In this document: piece by piece, positions 35,642 to 45,065 of the stretch | How the letters are laid out: each line of letters opens with the position of its first letter | How positions within the stretch are numbered: the first letter of the stretch is position 1 | NCBI GenBank assembly: GCA_963776935.1 | Contig: CAVZOP010000008.1 | Coordinates: forward strand, 62,001-126,000 | Direction of reading: 5' to 3' | Length of the DNA: 64,000 nucleotides | Source: JALOLG01 sp963776935 | GTDB taxonomy: Bacteria; Actinomycetota; Acidimicrobiia; Acidimicrobiales; Ilumatobacteraceae | Made by a program: the position numbers and the translations under genes | The notes under the pieces: model-generated | What the model was told of the DNA's origin: nothing | The model's input: only the letters and a program-made list of their open reading frames with translations | Databases searched by the model: none

Positions 35642-38226
35642 GTGCTCGCCGATCTGGCACTGATCCTGGTGGCGGCGAAGCTGGCCGCCGAAGCGTGCGA
35701 GCGCGTGCGGGTGCCAGCAGTGGTCGGCGAGATCGTGGTCGGCGTGCTCATCGGCCCATCGCTGCTCGGCTGGGTGGCGGCCGACAGCGAGCCGGTGATG
35801 GCCCTGGCCGAGCTCGGCGTACTGCTGCTGCTGGTGCAGGTCGGGATGGAGATGGATCTGGCCGAGTTGGGCGCGCTCGGCCGAGCGTCGATGCTCGTCG
35901 CCCTGATCGGCGTCGCGATTCCGTTCGCCCTCGGTGCGTTCGTGGGTCTGGGATTCGGCGAGTCGGGTGACACGGCGCTCTTCGTTGGCGCCGCGCTGAC
36001 GGCCACGAGCGTCGGCATCACCGCCCGCGTGTTCGGTGATCTGCGCGCCTTGGCGACGACCGAGGCGCGAATCGTGCTCGGCGCCGCGGTGGCGGACGAC
36101 GTGCTCGGACTCGTGATCCTGACGATCGTCGTCAAGGTCGTGACCGAGGGCTCGGTCGGCGTTGGGACCGTGGCCGAGACGGTCGGAGCGGCGGTGGGGT
36201 TCCTCGTCGTGGCGACGCTCGTCGGCGCATTCATCGTGCCGTGGTGTTTCGAGCAACTCCGACGAATCACCCGATCGGCGGCGACCGTCGTCGTGCTCGG
36301 CTTCGCCCTCACGCTGGGATTCGCCTGGGCCGCGACGCTCGCCAAGCTGGCGCCGATCATCGGCGCCTTCGTCGCCGGGTTGGCGATCGGCCGCAGCCCG
36401 GAACACGCCCGGATCGAGCGCGACTTCGCACCGACGGCGAACCTGCTGATCCCGGTGTTCTTCGTGCAGATCGGTCTCAACGCCGACATCGAGGCGATGG
36501 CCCGGCCGGCCGTGCTCGGGTTCGCGGGCGCGTTGGTCGTCGTGGCGATCATCGGGAAGCTGGTGTCTGCCGTCGGAGCGGTCGGCGTGCGCGCCGACAA
36601 GCTGCTCATCGGTCTGGGGATGATCCCGCGCGGCGAGGTGGGCATCATCTTCGCCTCGATCGGTCTGGCCGAAGGCGTGCTCGGCGACGATCAGTACGCC
36701 GCGCTGCTCATCATGGTGTTGGCGACGACCCTGCTCACTCCTCCCCTGTTGCGGTGGCGGGTCGGGAACGTGGCCGCTCTCGACGATCCGACCGATGTGC
36801 CCGGCGAGTGGGAAGTCGGCACGGTCGGAGACCGGATCGTGCTGCGCGGCGCACCGGGATCGTCGCAGCTGCTCGACGTCGCGCTGGAGGTCGCCCGGCT
36901 CGCACCGACCGCGATCCCGGATGGCAGCGTGATCGACTGGTTCGGCCGCCATCGCAACGTCGAGTTGACGTGGACGCCAGCCGACACGGATCGACTCATC
37001 CAGGTGCTGCGCGGCGGCGACACGCGCAGCTGGCGATTTCTCGACGTCACCGGCGTGCTGGAGCGGGCGCTGCCCGAGATCAGCGCGGCGCTCGAACGTC
37101 GGCGGACCGACGTCGGCGAGCTCGATCCGACACGGGTGCTGCAGCTCCCGACCGTCGAGATCGTGGGACGCGACGCCGATCGGCTGGCGCTGCTCGCCGC
37201 GCTCGTGAGTGACGTCTGTGAGACCGGATCACCTGGGTGTGCCACGTCTCTCGCCACTCGCCTGGATCCGAGCGCCGCCGAGGAGATCGTCGCCGTTGTC
37301 GAGGGAGCGTCGCTGCTCCACGCCGCAGCCCGTGATCCGGATGCGTTCAGCGAGCACCGCATCCTGCAGCTCGCCGAGCATCTCTCGTCGACGCGAATCG
37401 CTGATGACGCCCACTTGTTGGCCACCGCCCACCTCGCCGAGGGCGACTGGCGACGAGATGCCGACGACGAGCTCCACCGACTCGTCGTCGACGCGTTGTC
37501 ACACCCGGCGATGCTCGACGGGCTGTCGACGCCAGCCGAGATCCGTCGGGCGGCCGCGCTCGCGCGTCTCGATCCGGGCGATGAGCTGGCTCGGTCGCGG
37601 CTCGAAGCTGCTCCGCCGACGTTCCTGCTCGCCCACGACCCGGTCGAGCTCGCCCGCCAGGCGCGGCTCGTCGAACCGCTCCGCGGCGTGGTGATGTGCG
37701 CGTCGCCGTCGAGTCCCGATCCCGAGCCGGATCGGTGGCGCATCGACGTCGCCTGCCGTGACCGCGCCGGGATCCTCGCCCGATTGACGCGCGCGATCGC
37801 CGACGCCGGTTTGAACATCGTCGCCGCGTCGCTCGTCACGTGGCCCGACGGCGGCGTGCTGGACTCGTTCGTCGTCTCGAGCGCGTCACGGCCGAACCCT
37901 CGTGACCTGGCGGGGCGCATGGAGCGGGCGGTGCGTGGCAGGCAGGCGTCGACCGCCGCGATCGACGTCGTGGTGACGTTCGAGGACGATGCCGCCCCGT
38001 GGTACACCGTCTGCGTCACACGCGGGGCCCGACCGGCTCGGGCTGCTGGCCTCGATCGCCGCCGCGTTCGACGATGCAAAGGTCGACGTGCACGCCGCAC
38101 GCCTCACCGATCGCGGTCGACGACGGTGTCGTCGAAAGCCGGTTCGAGGTCACCGATCGCTACGGCCGCAAGCTCGACGCCGGCCGGAAGGCAGCGGTCC
38201 GGCGAGCGCTCGGCGTCGTCGACTGA
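35642..38226 (+). CDS. CPA2 cation:proton antiporter fused to GlnD-like degenerate HD region and two ACT domains (two frame breaks)
   Basis: A protein of about 860 residues. Residues 1-385 are a Kef/NapA-type antiporter with 11-13 helices: PAVVGEIVVGVLIGPSLLGW, GVLLLLVQVGMEMDL, ALTATSVGITARV, LGAAVADDVLGLVIL (ADD, ion site) and PIIGAFVAGLAIGRSP. Residues 430-690 resemble the part of GlnD after its nucleotidyltransferase: SWRFLDVTGVLERALPEI, then LALLAALVSDVCETGS where GlnD has LLHDIGKG. The HD histidine is lost. ACT1 is IDVACRDRAGILARLTRAIADAGLNIVAA (about 698-750) and ACT2 is DRLGLLASIAAAFDDAKVDVHAARL (about 785-860). Frame breaks lie near 38025 and 38109. GTG 35642 aligns with the family start. 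It is followed by amtB-glnK. Confidence 0.85.
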
Positions 38227-38273
38227 CCGCACACCGAGTCAGCGACAGTGCTCGACATCGTCGACACGAACGC

Positions 38274-38311
38274 GACATAAAGAAGAAACAGTGCCGCGAC
38301 TGTCGCGAAAC
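38274..38311 (+). promoter_or_regulatory. GlnR-type nitrogen box upstream of amtB
   Basis: The spacing is exactly that of the actinobacterial GlnR consensus GTnAC-N6-GAAAC-N6-GTnAC-N6-GAAAC. It reads GACAT (38274-38278, weak), GAAAC (38285-38289), GCGAC (38296-38300), GAAAC (38307-38311), each starting 11 bp after the previous one. Both GAAAC elements are perfect. It lies 72 bp before the amtB start, where GlnR activates amtB-glnK in Streptomyces. No glnR gene is in the window. Confidence 0.72.
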
Positions 38312-38382
38312 ACCGCCTCTGCATGATGCGCCCGGGCCAACACAATCGTCACGCCCGGTCCACCATCCTCTGGAGGTAACGG

Positions 38383-39796
38383 ATGCAGTCTCTCTCGATC
38401 GGTCTCGCGCCGATGCAGGCCGATCCCGTGGTCGTACTCGGCGGGAACCTGAACCTGTTGTGGGTGATCATCGGCGCGCTCCTCGTGATCTTCATGCAGG
38501 CCGGGTTCGCCCTGGTGGAGACCGGGTTCTGTCGAGCGAAGCACGCGGCCCACGTCGTCAGCACGAACTTCGCCATCTTCGGGCTCGGGTTCATCGGCTT
38601 CTTCCTGATCGGCTTCCCGCTCTCGCTCAGCGCCTTCGACGTCTCCGGCTACTTCGGCGGCGACATCGGCAAAGCGGTCGGCAGCCCGCTCATCGGCGAC
38701 GACAACTGGATCTTCCTGTTCAAGGGTGGTTGGGCGTTGTCCGGCGGCGGGATCGACGCGGGCGTCCTCGCCCTGTTCCTCTACATGGTCGCCTTCATGG
38801 ACACCGTGGCGACCATCCCCACCGGGGCGATGGCCGAACGCTGGAAGTGGGGCAGCTTCGTGATCTGGGGCTTCTTCTGCGGCGCGATCTACTACCCGCT
38901 GTTCGCGGCGTGGACGTGGGGCGGTGGCTGGCTGTCGAAGACCTGGGACACGATGAGCCTCGGTGCGGGTTACGTCGACTTCGCCGGATCGGGCGTCGTG
39001 CACACCGTCGGCGGTGTTGCGGCCCTCGCCGGTGCGATCGTGCTCGGGCCAAGGATCGGCAAGTTCGGCGCCGACGGCAAGCCGAGAGGCCTTCCCGGTC
39101 ACCACATCCCGATGGCGATGCTCGGCACGTTCATCCTCCTGTTCGGCTGGTTCGGCTTCAACGCCGCGTCGACGTTCGCCGCGACCGACGTCCAGTTCGC
39201 GGTGGTCGCCACCAACACCGCGATCGCCGGTGCGTTCGGTGCGATCACGGCCATGCTGTGGATCACGAAGCGGACCGGCAAGCCCGACCCGGGCATGATG
39301 GCCAACGGCATGCTCGCCGGTCTGGTCGCCATCACCGCTCCGTGCGCGTTCGTGTCGCCGGCGATGGCGATGGTCATCGGCATCATCGCCGGTGTGCTCG
39401 TGATCGAGGCCGTGTTCTTCGTGGAGCGCAAGCTCAAGGTCGACGACCCGGTCGGCGCCGATCGCGGTCCACGGCGTCAACGGCACGTTCGGGGTGCTGG
39501 CGGTCGGACTGTTCGCCAACGGCAGCTACGGCGCGGCGTGGAACGGATCCGACGTCGAAGGCGTCAAGGGCCTCTTCTGGGGCGACGCCGGCCAGTTCGG
39601 CGCCCAGCTGCTCGGCGTGGCCGTGCTGTGGACGGTCATCTTCGGCATCGCCTACGCGTTCTTCAAGATCCAAGACACGATCTCCAAGTCCCGTGGCAAG
39701 GGCGGGATCCGCTCGAAGGAAGCCGACGAGATCGCCGGTCTCGACATCCCCGAGATGGGTGTGCAGGCCTATCCAGAGTTCGTGTCCCAGAACTGA
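38383..39796 (+). CDS. amtB: Ammonium transporter (one frame break)
   Basis: An Amt/Rh-family trimeric ammonium channel of about 471 residues with 11 helices: VIIGALLVIFMQAGFALVETGFCR, FMDTVATIPTGAMAERWKWGSFVIWGFFCGAIYYPLFAAWTWGGGWL, VDFAGSGVVHTVGGVAALAGAIVLGPR (first pore His), TFILLFGWFGFNAAST and HGVNGTFGVLAVGLFA (second pore His). The frame breaks at about 39459: GGCGCCGATCGCG should read GGCGCCATCGCG, joining DDPVGA to IAVHGVNG. TGGAGGT stands seven bases upstream of the ATG. GlnK is encoded 61 bp downstream and should plug the channel under nitrogen excess. Confidence 0.95.
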
Positions 39797-39857
39797 CCGC
39801 CGTGTCCGGAACGAACCCCGCCCCAGCTGAACGCCTACGCACACGGAGGACCATCAG

Positions 39858-40196
39858 ATGAAGCTCGTCACCGCCATCGTCAAGCCGTTCAAGCTCGACG
39901 ACGTCAAGGACGCCCTCAAGTCGGCCGGCGTGGCCGGGATGACCGTTTCCGAGGTCCGCGGCTTCGGCCGGCAGGGCGGCCACACCGAGACCTACCGGGG
40001 CTCGGAGTACCAGATCGACTTCGTGCCCAAGTCACGCCTCGACATCATCGTCGACGACGCCGACGTCGAGCGCGTCGTCGATGTCATCGTCGGCGCCGCG
40101 TCGACCGGCAAGATCGGCGACGGCAAGGTGTGGGTCACCGACGTCGACCGGCTCGTCCGCATCCGTACGAAGGAGGAGGGCACCGACGCGATCTGA
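39858..40196 (+). CDS. glnK: PII nitrogen regulatory protein
   Basis: A 112-residue PII trimer subunit: MKLVTAIVKPFKLDDVKDAL, then the T-loop GRQGGHTETYRGSEYQIDFVPKSRLDIIVDD, and the C-terminal GKIGDGKVWVTDVDRLVRIRTKEEGTDAI. The T-loop tyrosine of the RGxEY motif (Tyr51), uridylylated in proteobacteria and adenylylated in actinobacteria, is kept, as are the ATP/2-oxoglutarate-binding residues. GGAGG lies six bases upstream. It follows amtB, the classical pair. A complete GlnD nucleotidyltransferase that could modify it is not in the window. Confidence 0.96.
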   Translation: MKLVTAIVKPFKLDDVKDALKSAGVAGMTVSEVRGFGRQGGHTETYRGSEYQIDFVPKSRLDIIVDDADVERVVDVIVGAASTGKIGDGKVWVTDVDRLVRIRTKEEGTDAI

Positions 40197-40296
40197 CCGC
40201 GTCAAGCTCGGTGTCGCCGTTCGCGCCACGCTTGTCGCGGTCGATCCTCGCACCTCATTGCATGCCGCACACGTTCTGCGCACAGTCATCGAGGCC

Positions 40297-42810
40297 GTGT
40301 GCCGCGTCCTCCGAGTCCTGATCCCCGCGCTCGTCGTGGCGGCGCTTCCGGTGTCGTCGCGCGCCGACGCCGCCGAACCACCCGTTGTCGAGATCGACGG
40401 CTCGGAAGGTGCTTCGGACGAGCCAGGGTCGCTGCGCGGCACCGAGGCGTTGGTGTCCCTGCTGCTCGACGGCGATCTGGCCGACGTCGCGGCCGACGTC
40501 GACTGGACCGCCGGTGAGCTCGCCGACACGCTGCTGACCGACGACACGCTGTTCCTCACCGACGACGGCGACATCGGGTACGCCGACGAGGCGCCGGGCC
40601 CCGGCGAGTTCACGACCGCCGACCCCGCGGCGGCATCCGCCGATGCCTCCACCATCCTCACGCTGCACTCACTGCCGGACGCATCGCTGACGATCCTCTT
40701 GGACGTCGACGGGCACGTCACGACCGGCACCGGGTGGAACAAGGGTCGCGACGCTGAGATCGTGTCCACCCCGTTCGACCGCGACGGGCATCCGGGTTCG
40801 CTGTCACCGTCGGAGATCGCCGAGATCGAGGCGATCTGGCGGATCGTCGCCGAGGACTTCGCCCCGTTCGACGTCGACGTCACGACACAGGACCCCGGCG
40901 CCGACGCCCTCCGGTTCTCCGGTCGCGGCGACGACGAGTACGGGACCAGGGTCGTCATCTCCCCGACCGACGCCTGGTACAGCGTTGACAACTACGGCGG
41001 GGTCGCCTACGTGGGGTCGTTCAAGTCGTCGCACACCCCGGCGTTCGTTTTCTCCGACAACCTCTTCAGCTTCAAGACGGTCGGCGACGCGTCGTCCCAC
41101 GAGGCCGGTCACACCCTCGGCCTGCGCCACGACGGCGCCCCCCAGAAGCCCTACTACTCGGGGCATGGCGATTGGGGCCCGATCATGGGAAGCAGCTACT
41201 CGCGCGTGCTCGGCCAATGGTCGAAAGGCGAATACGAGGGGGCTGACAACCCCGAAGACGATCTGGTCGTGATCGCGAAAAGCCTTGGACTGCGGTTCGA
41301 CGATCACGGCGACACCGCGCCGACGGCCACACAACTCGCCGGGTCCGCCACGACGTCAGGCTTCGTCGGTGTTGGCGATCCGGTCGACGTGTTCACGATC
41401 GACGTCCCGGCCGGCGGCATCGACGCCCGGGTGACGCCGTCGTCGACGGTGTCGAACCTGTTCGTCTCGCTCACGATCCGCGACGACGACGGCGCGATCG
41501 TCGCCACCGACACCCCGACTGCCGTTGTGACGTCAGGGCTGGCGGGGAACGGGCGGCGTCCGATCGACTGGGCTGCGCACGCCACCGCGGTCGTGCCCGA
41601 CGGTCGATACACGGTGGAGATCAGGCCGGCCGGGCTCGGGACACCGTCGACCGGCTTCAGTGCCTACGGCTCGCACGGCGCGTACCGACTGGCGGTCGCC
41701 ATCGGCACCCAGTATCCACCACCGGCGCCGGCGCTCCCGGGTCAGGTCCGGCTCACCCCGATCCAGCCGGTACGACTCACCGCCACGCGATCTGGGCAGG
41801 GCGGAAGCGTCCGTCTCGGTGTCGACGGCGTGCTCGTCGTGCAGGTCGCCGGGACGCCGGACATCCCCGCCAACGTGACCGCGGCGGCGTTGAACGTGAC
41901 CGCGGTCGGACCGGACAGCGGCGGGTTCCTGACGGTCTTCCCGTGCTCGGACACGGTGCCGACGACGTCGACGGTGAACTTCGCGGCGGGCCGCGACATC
42001 GCCAACTCCACGATCGCGACGCTCGGCGTCGACGGTGAGGTGTGCGTGTACTCGTCGGCTGCGACGGACGTGATCGTCGACATCACCGCCTGGCTCTCGC
42101 CCGACGCGGCGGCCGGCATGACGGCCACCGCGCCACGCCGCGTTGCCGACACCCGTTCCGGACTCGGCGGATCCGGCCGGCTGCCTGCGGAATCCGTGCT
42201 GACTGTCGCCACCGGTGACGTCGGCGCCTCGGCGATCGCCCTGAACGTCACCGCGATCGGCGCCGACGCGGCCGGGTTCCTGACGGTGTACCCGTGCGGG
42301 ACCGCGCCGCCCGTTGCGTCGAACGTCAACTTCGCCGCCGGTGAGGTCCGCCCGAACAACACGATCGTCGCCGTCGCGCCAGGCGGGCTGGTGTGCGTCT
42401 ACTCGTCCGCCACCGTGGACGTGATCGTCGACGTGACTGCCGCGTTCTCACTCAACGGCCAGCTCGAGTACCTGCCAGCCACCCCGCAACGTCTGATCGA
42501 CACCCGCGGGACCGGCCTGGTCGGGGCGGGTGGCGAGATCGCGTTCAGTGTCCCGTCACCCGGTGTGAGCCCGGGGGCGGTGAGCGTCAACGTGACCGCG
42601 ACCGGACACGACACGGACGGGTTCACGACCACGTTCGGTTGCGGCACATCGGTTCCTGAAGCATCGACGTTGAACCAGCGGGTCGGCGAATCCGTCGCCA
42701 ACGGTGCGATCGTGCCGGCCGGGGCGAGCGCGACGGGGTGCGTGTTCACGTCATCTGCCACGAACCTGATCGTCGACCTCAACGGCTGGTGGGTTCCCGC
42801 CGCCCGCTGA
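40297..42810 (+). CDS. Secreted zinc metalloprotease-like protein with three DTR-type repeats
   Basis: About 837 residues. A signal peptide (RVLRVLIPALVVAALPVSSRADA) precedes an acidic prodomain. The catalytic region has TILLDVDGHVTTGTGWNKG, EDFAPFDVDVTT and SSHEAGHTLGLRHDGA, a metzincin-type HExxHxxGxxHD zinc site near residue 267. A beta domain (about 345-475) follows. Three repeats from residues 483, 608 and 728 have the pattern RLxxTR, NVTAxGxDxxGFLTVYPC, SNVNF, VCVYSS, VIVDVTA. The same repeat family occurs in the sortase-fold protein at 13940-15688. GTG 40297 gives the best signal; TTG 40258 is also possible. It is an extracellular protein. Confidence 0.82.
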   Translation: MCRVLRVLIPALVVAALPVSSRADAAEPPVVEIDGSEGASDEPGSLRGTEALVSLLLDGDLADVAADVDWTAGELADTLLTDDTLFLTDDGDIGYADEAPGPGEFTTADPAAASADASTILTLHSLPDASLTILLDVDGHVTTGTGWNKGRDAEIVSTPFDRDGHPGSLSPSEIAEIEAIWRIVAEDFAPFDVDVTTQDPGADALRFSGRGDDEYGTRVVISPTDAWYSVDNYGGVAYVGSFKSSHTPAFVFSDNLFSFKTVGDASSHEAGHTLGLRHDGAPQKPYYSGHGDWGPIMGSSYSRVLGQWSKGEYEGADNPEDDLVVIAKSLGLRFDDHGDTAPTATQLAGSATTSGFVGVGDPVDVFTIDVPAGGIDARVTPSSTVSNLFVSLTIRDDDGAIVATDTPTAVVTSGLAGNGRRPIDWAAHATAVVPDGRYTVEIRPAGLGTPSTGFSAYGSHGAYRLAVAIGTQYPPPAPALPGQVRLTPIQPVRLTATRSGQGGSVRLGVDGVLVVQVAGTPDIPANVTAAALNVTAVGPDSGGFLTVFPCSDTVPTTSTVNFAAGRDIANSTIATLGVDGEVCVYSSAATDVIVDITAWLSPDAAAGMTATAPRRVADTRSGLGGSGRLPAESVLTVATGDVGASAIALNVTAIGADAAGFLTVYPCGTAPPVASNVNFAAGEVRPNNTIVAVAPGGLVCVYSSATVDVIVDVTAAFSLNGQLEYLPATPQRLIDTRGTGLVGAGGEIAFSVPSPGVSPGAVSVNVTATGHDTDGFTTTFGCGTSVPEASTLNQRVGESVANGAIVPAGASATGCVFTSSATNLIVDLNGWWVPAAR

Positions 42811-42828
42811 ATCCCCTCGATCCCCCCT

Positions 42829-42877
42829 GTTTGTGTCACCGACATCAGCGAAGGTCGCCGGTAGCGGTGACACAAAC
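42829..42877. terminator. Bidirectional terminator-like hairpin, family C
   Basis: GTTTGTGTCACCG (42829-42841) pairs perfectly with CGGTGACACAAAC (42865-42877) across a 23-base loop. It lies between the convergent ends of the metalloprotease and Rieske genes. Its stem sequence is not shared with families A or B, and this is the only copy in the window. Confidence 0.7.
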
Positions 42878-42902
42878 GTGGGTTTGGGCGGGGGATCGCG
42901 GG

Positions 42903-44523
42903 TCAGTCCTCCCGCCGCGCCTTGCCGTTCAGGAAGTCGATGGAGCGCGTCACGGTCGCGGCGACGAAGCGCTCGAGTCGTGGTTCGGCCATGAACCGGG
43001 CGACCGCGTCGAGCGGTGCCGGCGAGCCGGATCGCACGGCTTCCTCGGTCGCCGCCACACTCGTCTTCACCGCATGGGCGTGGACGATGAAAGCGGTCGT
43101 GCCATCGAGCAACGCCTCGCGTTGGAGCGCCTCGCCGTACGTCGTCAGATCGTCGGACCGCGATTCGATGTCGGCGCGCCGGCCGACGCCGGTGTGCCAC
43201 TCGTGACGACCGGTCCAGTTGGCCTGGAACACGCACCACAGCGCGAGCCGCACCGCGTCCGGGCCGGGCAGATGCGCGTGGTGCCAGCGCACGGCGTTGG
43301 CGTACGTGATGCCATGCGTGATGTCGAGCCATCCGAAGTCGTCGTGGAAGTCGAACTCCCCGGCCGGCTCGTAGCGCAGCATCCGCTCGCTCACCGCGGC
43401 GACGACGACGTCGAGCAGGCGATCGACGCCGGCACCGGCCCGCAACGCGGCGACGGCTGCGTGCAAGGGCTCGACCCGCGATTCGCCGAGCAGCGCTTCG
43501 AGCAACCGGCCGTCGTCGCGCCAGGTGGTGACAGGTTCGATGCTCGCCAGTTCCGCGAGGTCGAGCTCGCGGAGCGCCTTCACGAAGGGGCGCATGTACG
43601 GGAGCTTGTCCTCGCGCGTTCCGTACACGATCGTCGGCACCAGATACGGCAGGACCGTGCCCGCTCGCTCCCATCCGATCATGTCGAGCAGTTGGAACGC
43701 CTTCTGCGAGTAGATCGCGGCGTGCCCGTACGACAAGTGATGGTCGCTGACGATCCCGGTGAACCACGGCCGGATCTGCTCGGCATCCCATCCCGCTTCG
43801 ATCGCGCCGAGCAGCACTGCTTGCGCCGGCTCGACCTGCTCGGTCTCGACGAACCGACGAAAGTCAGCGGCGGGCTCGGGTGTCGCCGATCGGCGTCGCC
43901 GGCCGGGGCAGCGGGTTCACCGGCCGGCCGCGTTCCTGCTCGGCGATCCCGGCGATGCCCTGCACGATCGGAAGCGCCCGCTGGTCGCCGTCGTACAGGT
44001 GCAGCATCGACAGGCAGTCGGTTGCCGACGCGATCGCGTGGCCCCAGCCGAACTCCGCTCGCGGCGCGCCGTACGCGACCGCCTCCCAGACCAACTCCCC
44101 CGGGTTGGCGCTGTGCTGCAGCAGGCGCACGACGTCGCGGGACACCTGGCCGATGTAGTCGTTCTCGATCCCGCGCCGCATGCTGTCGATCAGCTGCGGC
44201 CGCAGCACGGCCGGATCGGGACGGCGTACCGTCACGCTGATCGCGCCGTCGTCGGCGACGGTCGCCTCGTGGGTGCGCACGTTCTCCTCGCCGAGCACGC
44301 ACTTCCCGTCCGACACGCGGAACTTCCAGTTGTGCCAGGCGCACGTGAGCAGGTCGCCGTCGAGCTCTCCCTGGGTGAGTCCATATCCCTCGTGCGGGCA
44401 GGCGTTGTCGATGGCGAACACACCCTCGCTGGTACGTCCGACGCACAGACGCTGGCCATCGACGCGCACCATCTTCATGGCGCCGACGGCGAGCGAGTCG
44501 AGGTTTCCAACTTCCGTAGTCAC
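42903..44523 (-). CDS. Rieske [2Fe-2S] protein with large C-terminal helical domain (one frame break)
   Basis: About 540 residues. The N-terminal Rieske domain shows VGRTSEGVFAIDNACPHEGYGLTQGELDGDLLTCAWHNWKFRVSDGKCV, with both C-x-H and C-x2-H cluster ligands (about residues 42-65). The remaining 420 residues are histidine-rich and helical (GWGHAIASATDCLSML, DHHLSYGHAAIYSQKAFQLLD, WHHAHLPGPDA, GRHEWHTGV). They are not a standard Rieske oxygenase catalytic domain; a questin-oxidase-like relation is possible but unproven. The frame breaks near 43870. GTG 44523 is nearly leaderless relative to a MerR-type promoter at 44532-44562, so it is probably a SoxR target. Confidence 0.78.
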
Positions 44524-44531
44524 GTCGGCAC

Positions 44532-44562
44532 ACGGTAAGACTTCAACAATGGTTGAAGTCAA
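44532..44562 (-). promoter_or_regulatory. SoxR-type promoter with 19-bp spacer and dyad
   Basis: On the minus strand TTGACT (44562-44557) and TACCGT (44537-44532) are separated by 19 bp, the long spacer that MerR-family activators correct by DNA twisting. The spacer holds a perfect 9-4-9 dyad, GACTTCAAC (44539-44547) and GTTGAAGTC (44552-44560). It drives the Rieske gene toward GTG 44523. The dyad also covers the soxR start codon, implying autorepression. Confidence 0.78.
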
Positions 44563-45040
44563 GCGCTACTCGATCGGTGAGGTCGCCGCCCGGGCCGGAG
44601 TGGCCACGTCGGCGCTGCGTTTCTACGAGGAGCACGGGTTGATCACGTCCGACCGGGCCGACTCGAACCACCGCCGGTATCACGCCGACGTGCTGCGCCG
44701 GGTGAGCTTCATCCGCGTCGCCCAGAAGGTCGGGCTGACGCTCGCCGAGATCAAGTCGGCGCTCGAGTTGCTGCCCGAGCGGCGCACCCCGAACCGCCAC
44801 GACTGGGCCGATCTGGCCGCCAGCTGGGGTCCGCGCCTCGACGAGCAGATCGCGACGCTGCAGCGCCTGCGCGAGAACCTCGACGGCTGCATCGGCTGCG
44901 GGTGCCTCTCGCTCGAGTCCTGCGCGATCTGGAACCCCGACGACGTCGCCGCCGACCTCGGAACCGGCCCCCGCTACGTCCTCAGCGCCGAACGCCCCAT
45001 CACCCCACCAACCCCACCTCATGAAGTTTCGGCGTCCTGA
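44549..45040 (+). CDS. soxR: Redox-sensitive transcriptional activator SoxR
   Basis: A 163-residue MerR-family protein. The helix-turn-helix is YSIGEVAARAGVATSALRFYEEHGLITSDR, followed by RRYHADVLRRVSFIRVAQKVGLTLAEIKSAL. The [2Fe-2S] cluster motif CIGCGCLSLESC near residue 118 is diagnostic for SoxR, which senses redox-cycling compounds or superoxide. The last residues (PHEVSAS) are encoded by the left arm of a family-B hairpin. It is divergent from the Rieske gene with the dyad between them, and convergent with the AhpD-like gene. Confidence 0.94.
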   Translation: MVEVKRYSIGEVAARAGVATSALRFYEEHGLITSDRADSNHRRYHADVLRRVSFIRVAQKVGLTLAEIKSALELLPERRTPNRHDWADLAASWGPRLDEQIATLQRLRENLDGCIGCGCLSLESCAIWNPDDVAADLGTGPRYVLSAERPITPPTPPHEVSAS

Positions 45041-45060
45041 GAGCGCCGAAACTTCATGAG
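45018..45060. terminator. Perfect terminator-like hairpin, family B
   Basis: CTCATGAAGTTTCGGCG (45018-45034) pairs perfectly with 45044-45060 around a 9-base loop that contains the soxR stop codon. It lies between the convergent ends of soxR and the AhpD-like gene. It has the same stem word as 35044-35090. Confidence 0.78.
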
Positions 45061-45065
45061 TTCGC

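Noticed and set aside
35570..36952. Long minus-strand frame opposite the antiporter
   Set aside because: It is low-complexity His/Asp/Arg sequence without helices or motifs, while the plus strand encodes clear antiporter helices.
37990..39470. Programmed ribosomal frameshifting in the ACT region and amtB
   Set aside because: No slippery sequence, downstream hairpin or internal Shine-Dalgarno element typical of programmed shifts is seen, and no close relative of AmtB is known to need one. The same kind of break is spread over unrelated genes.
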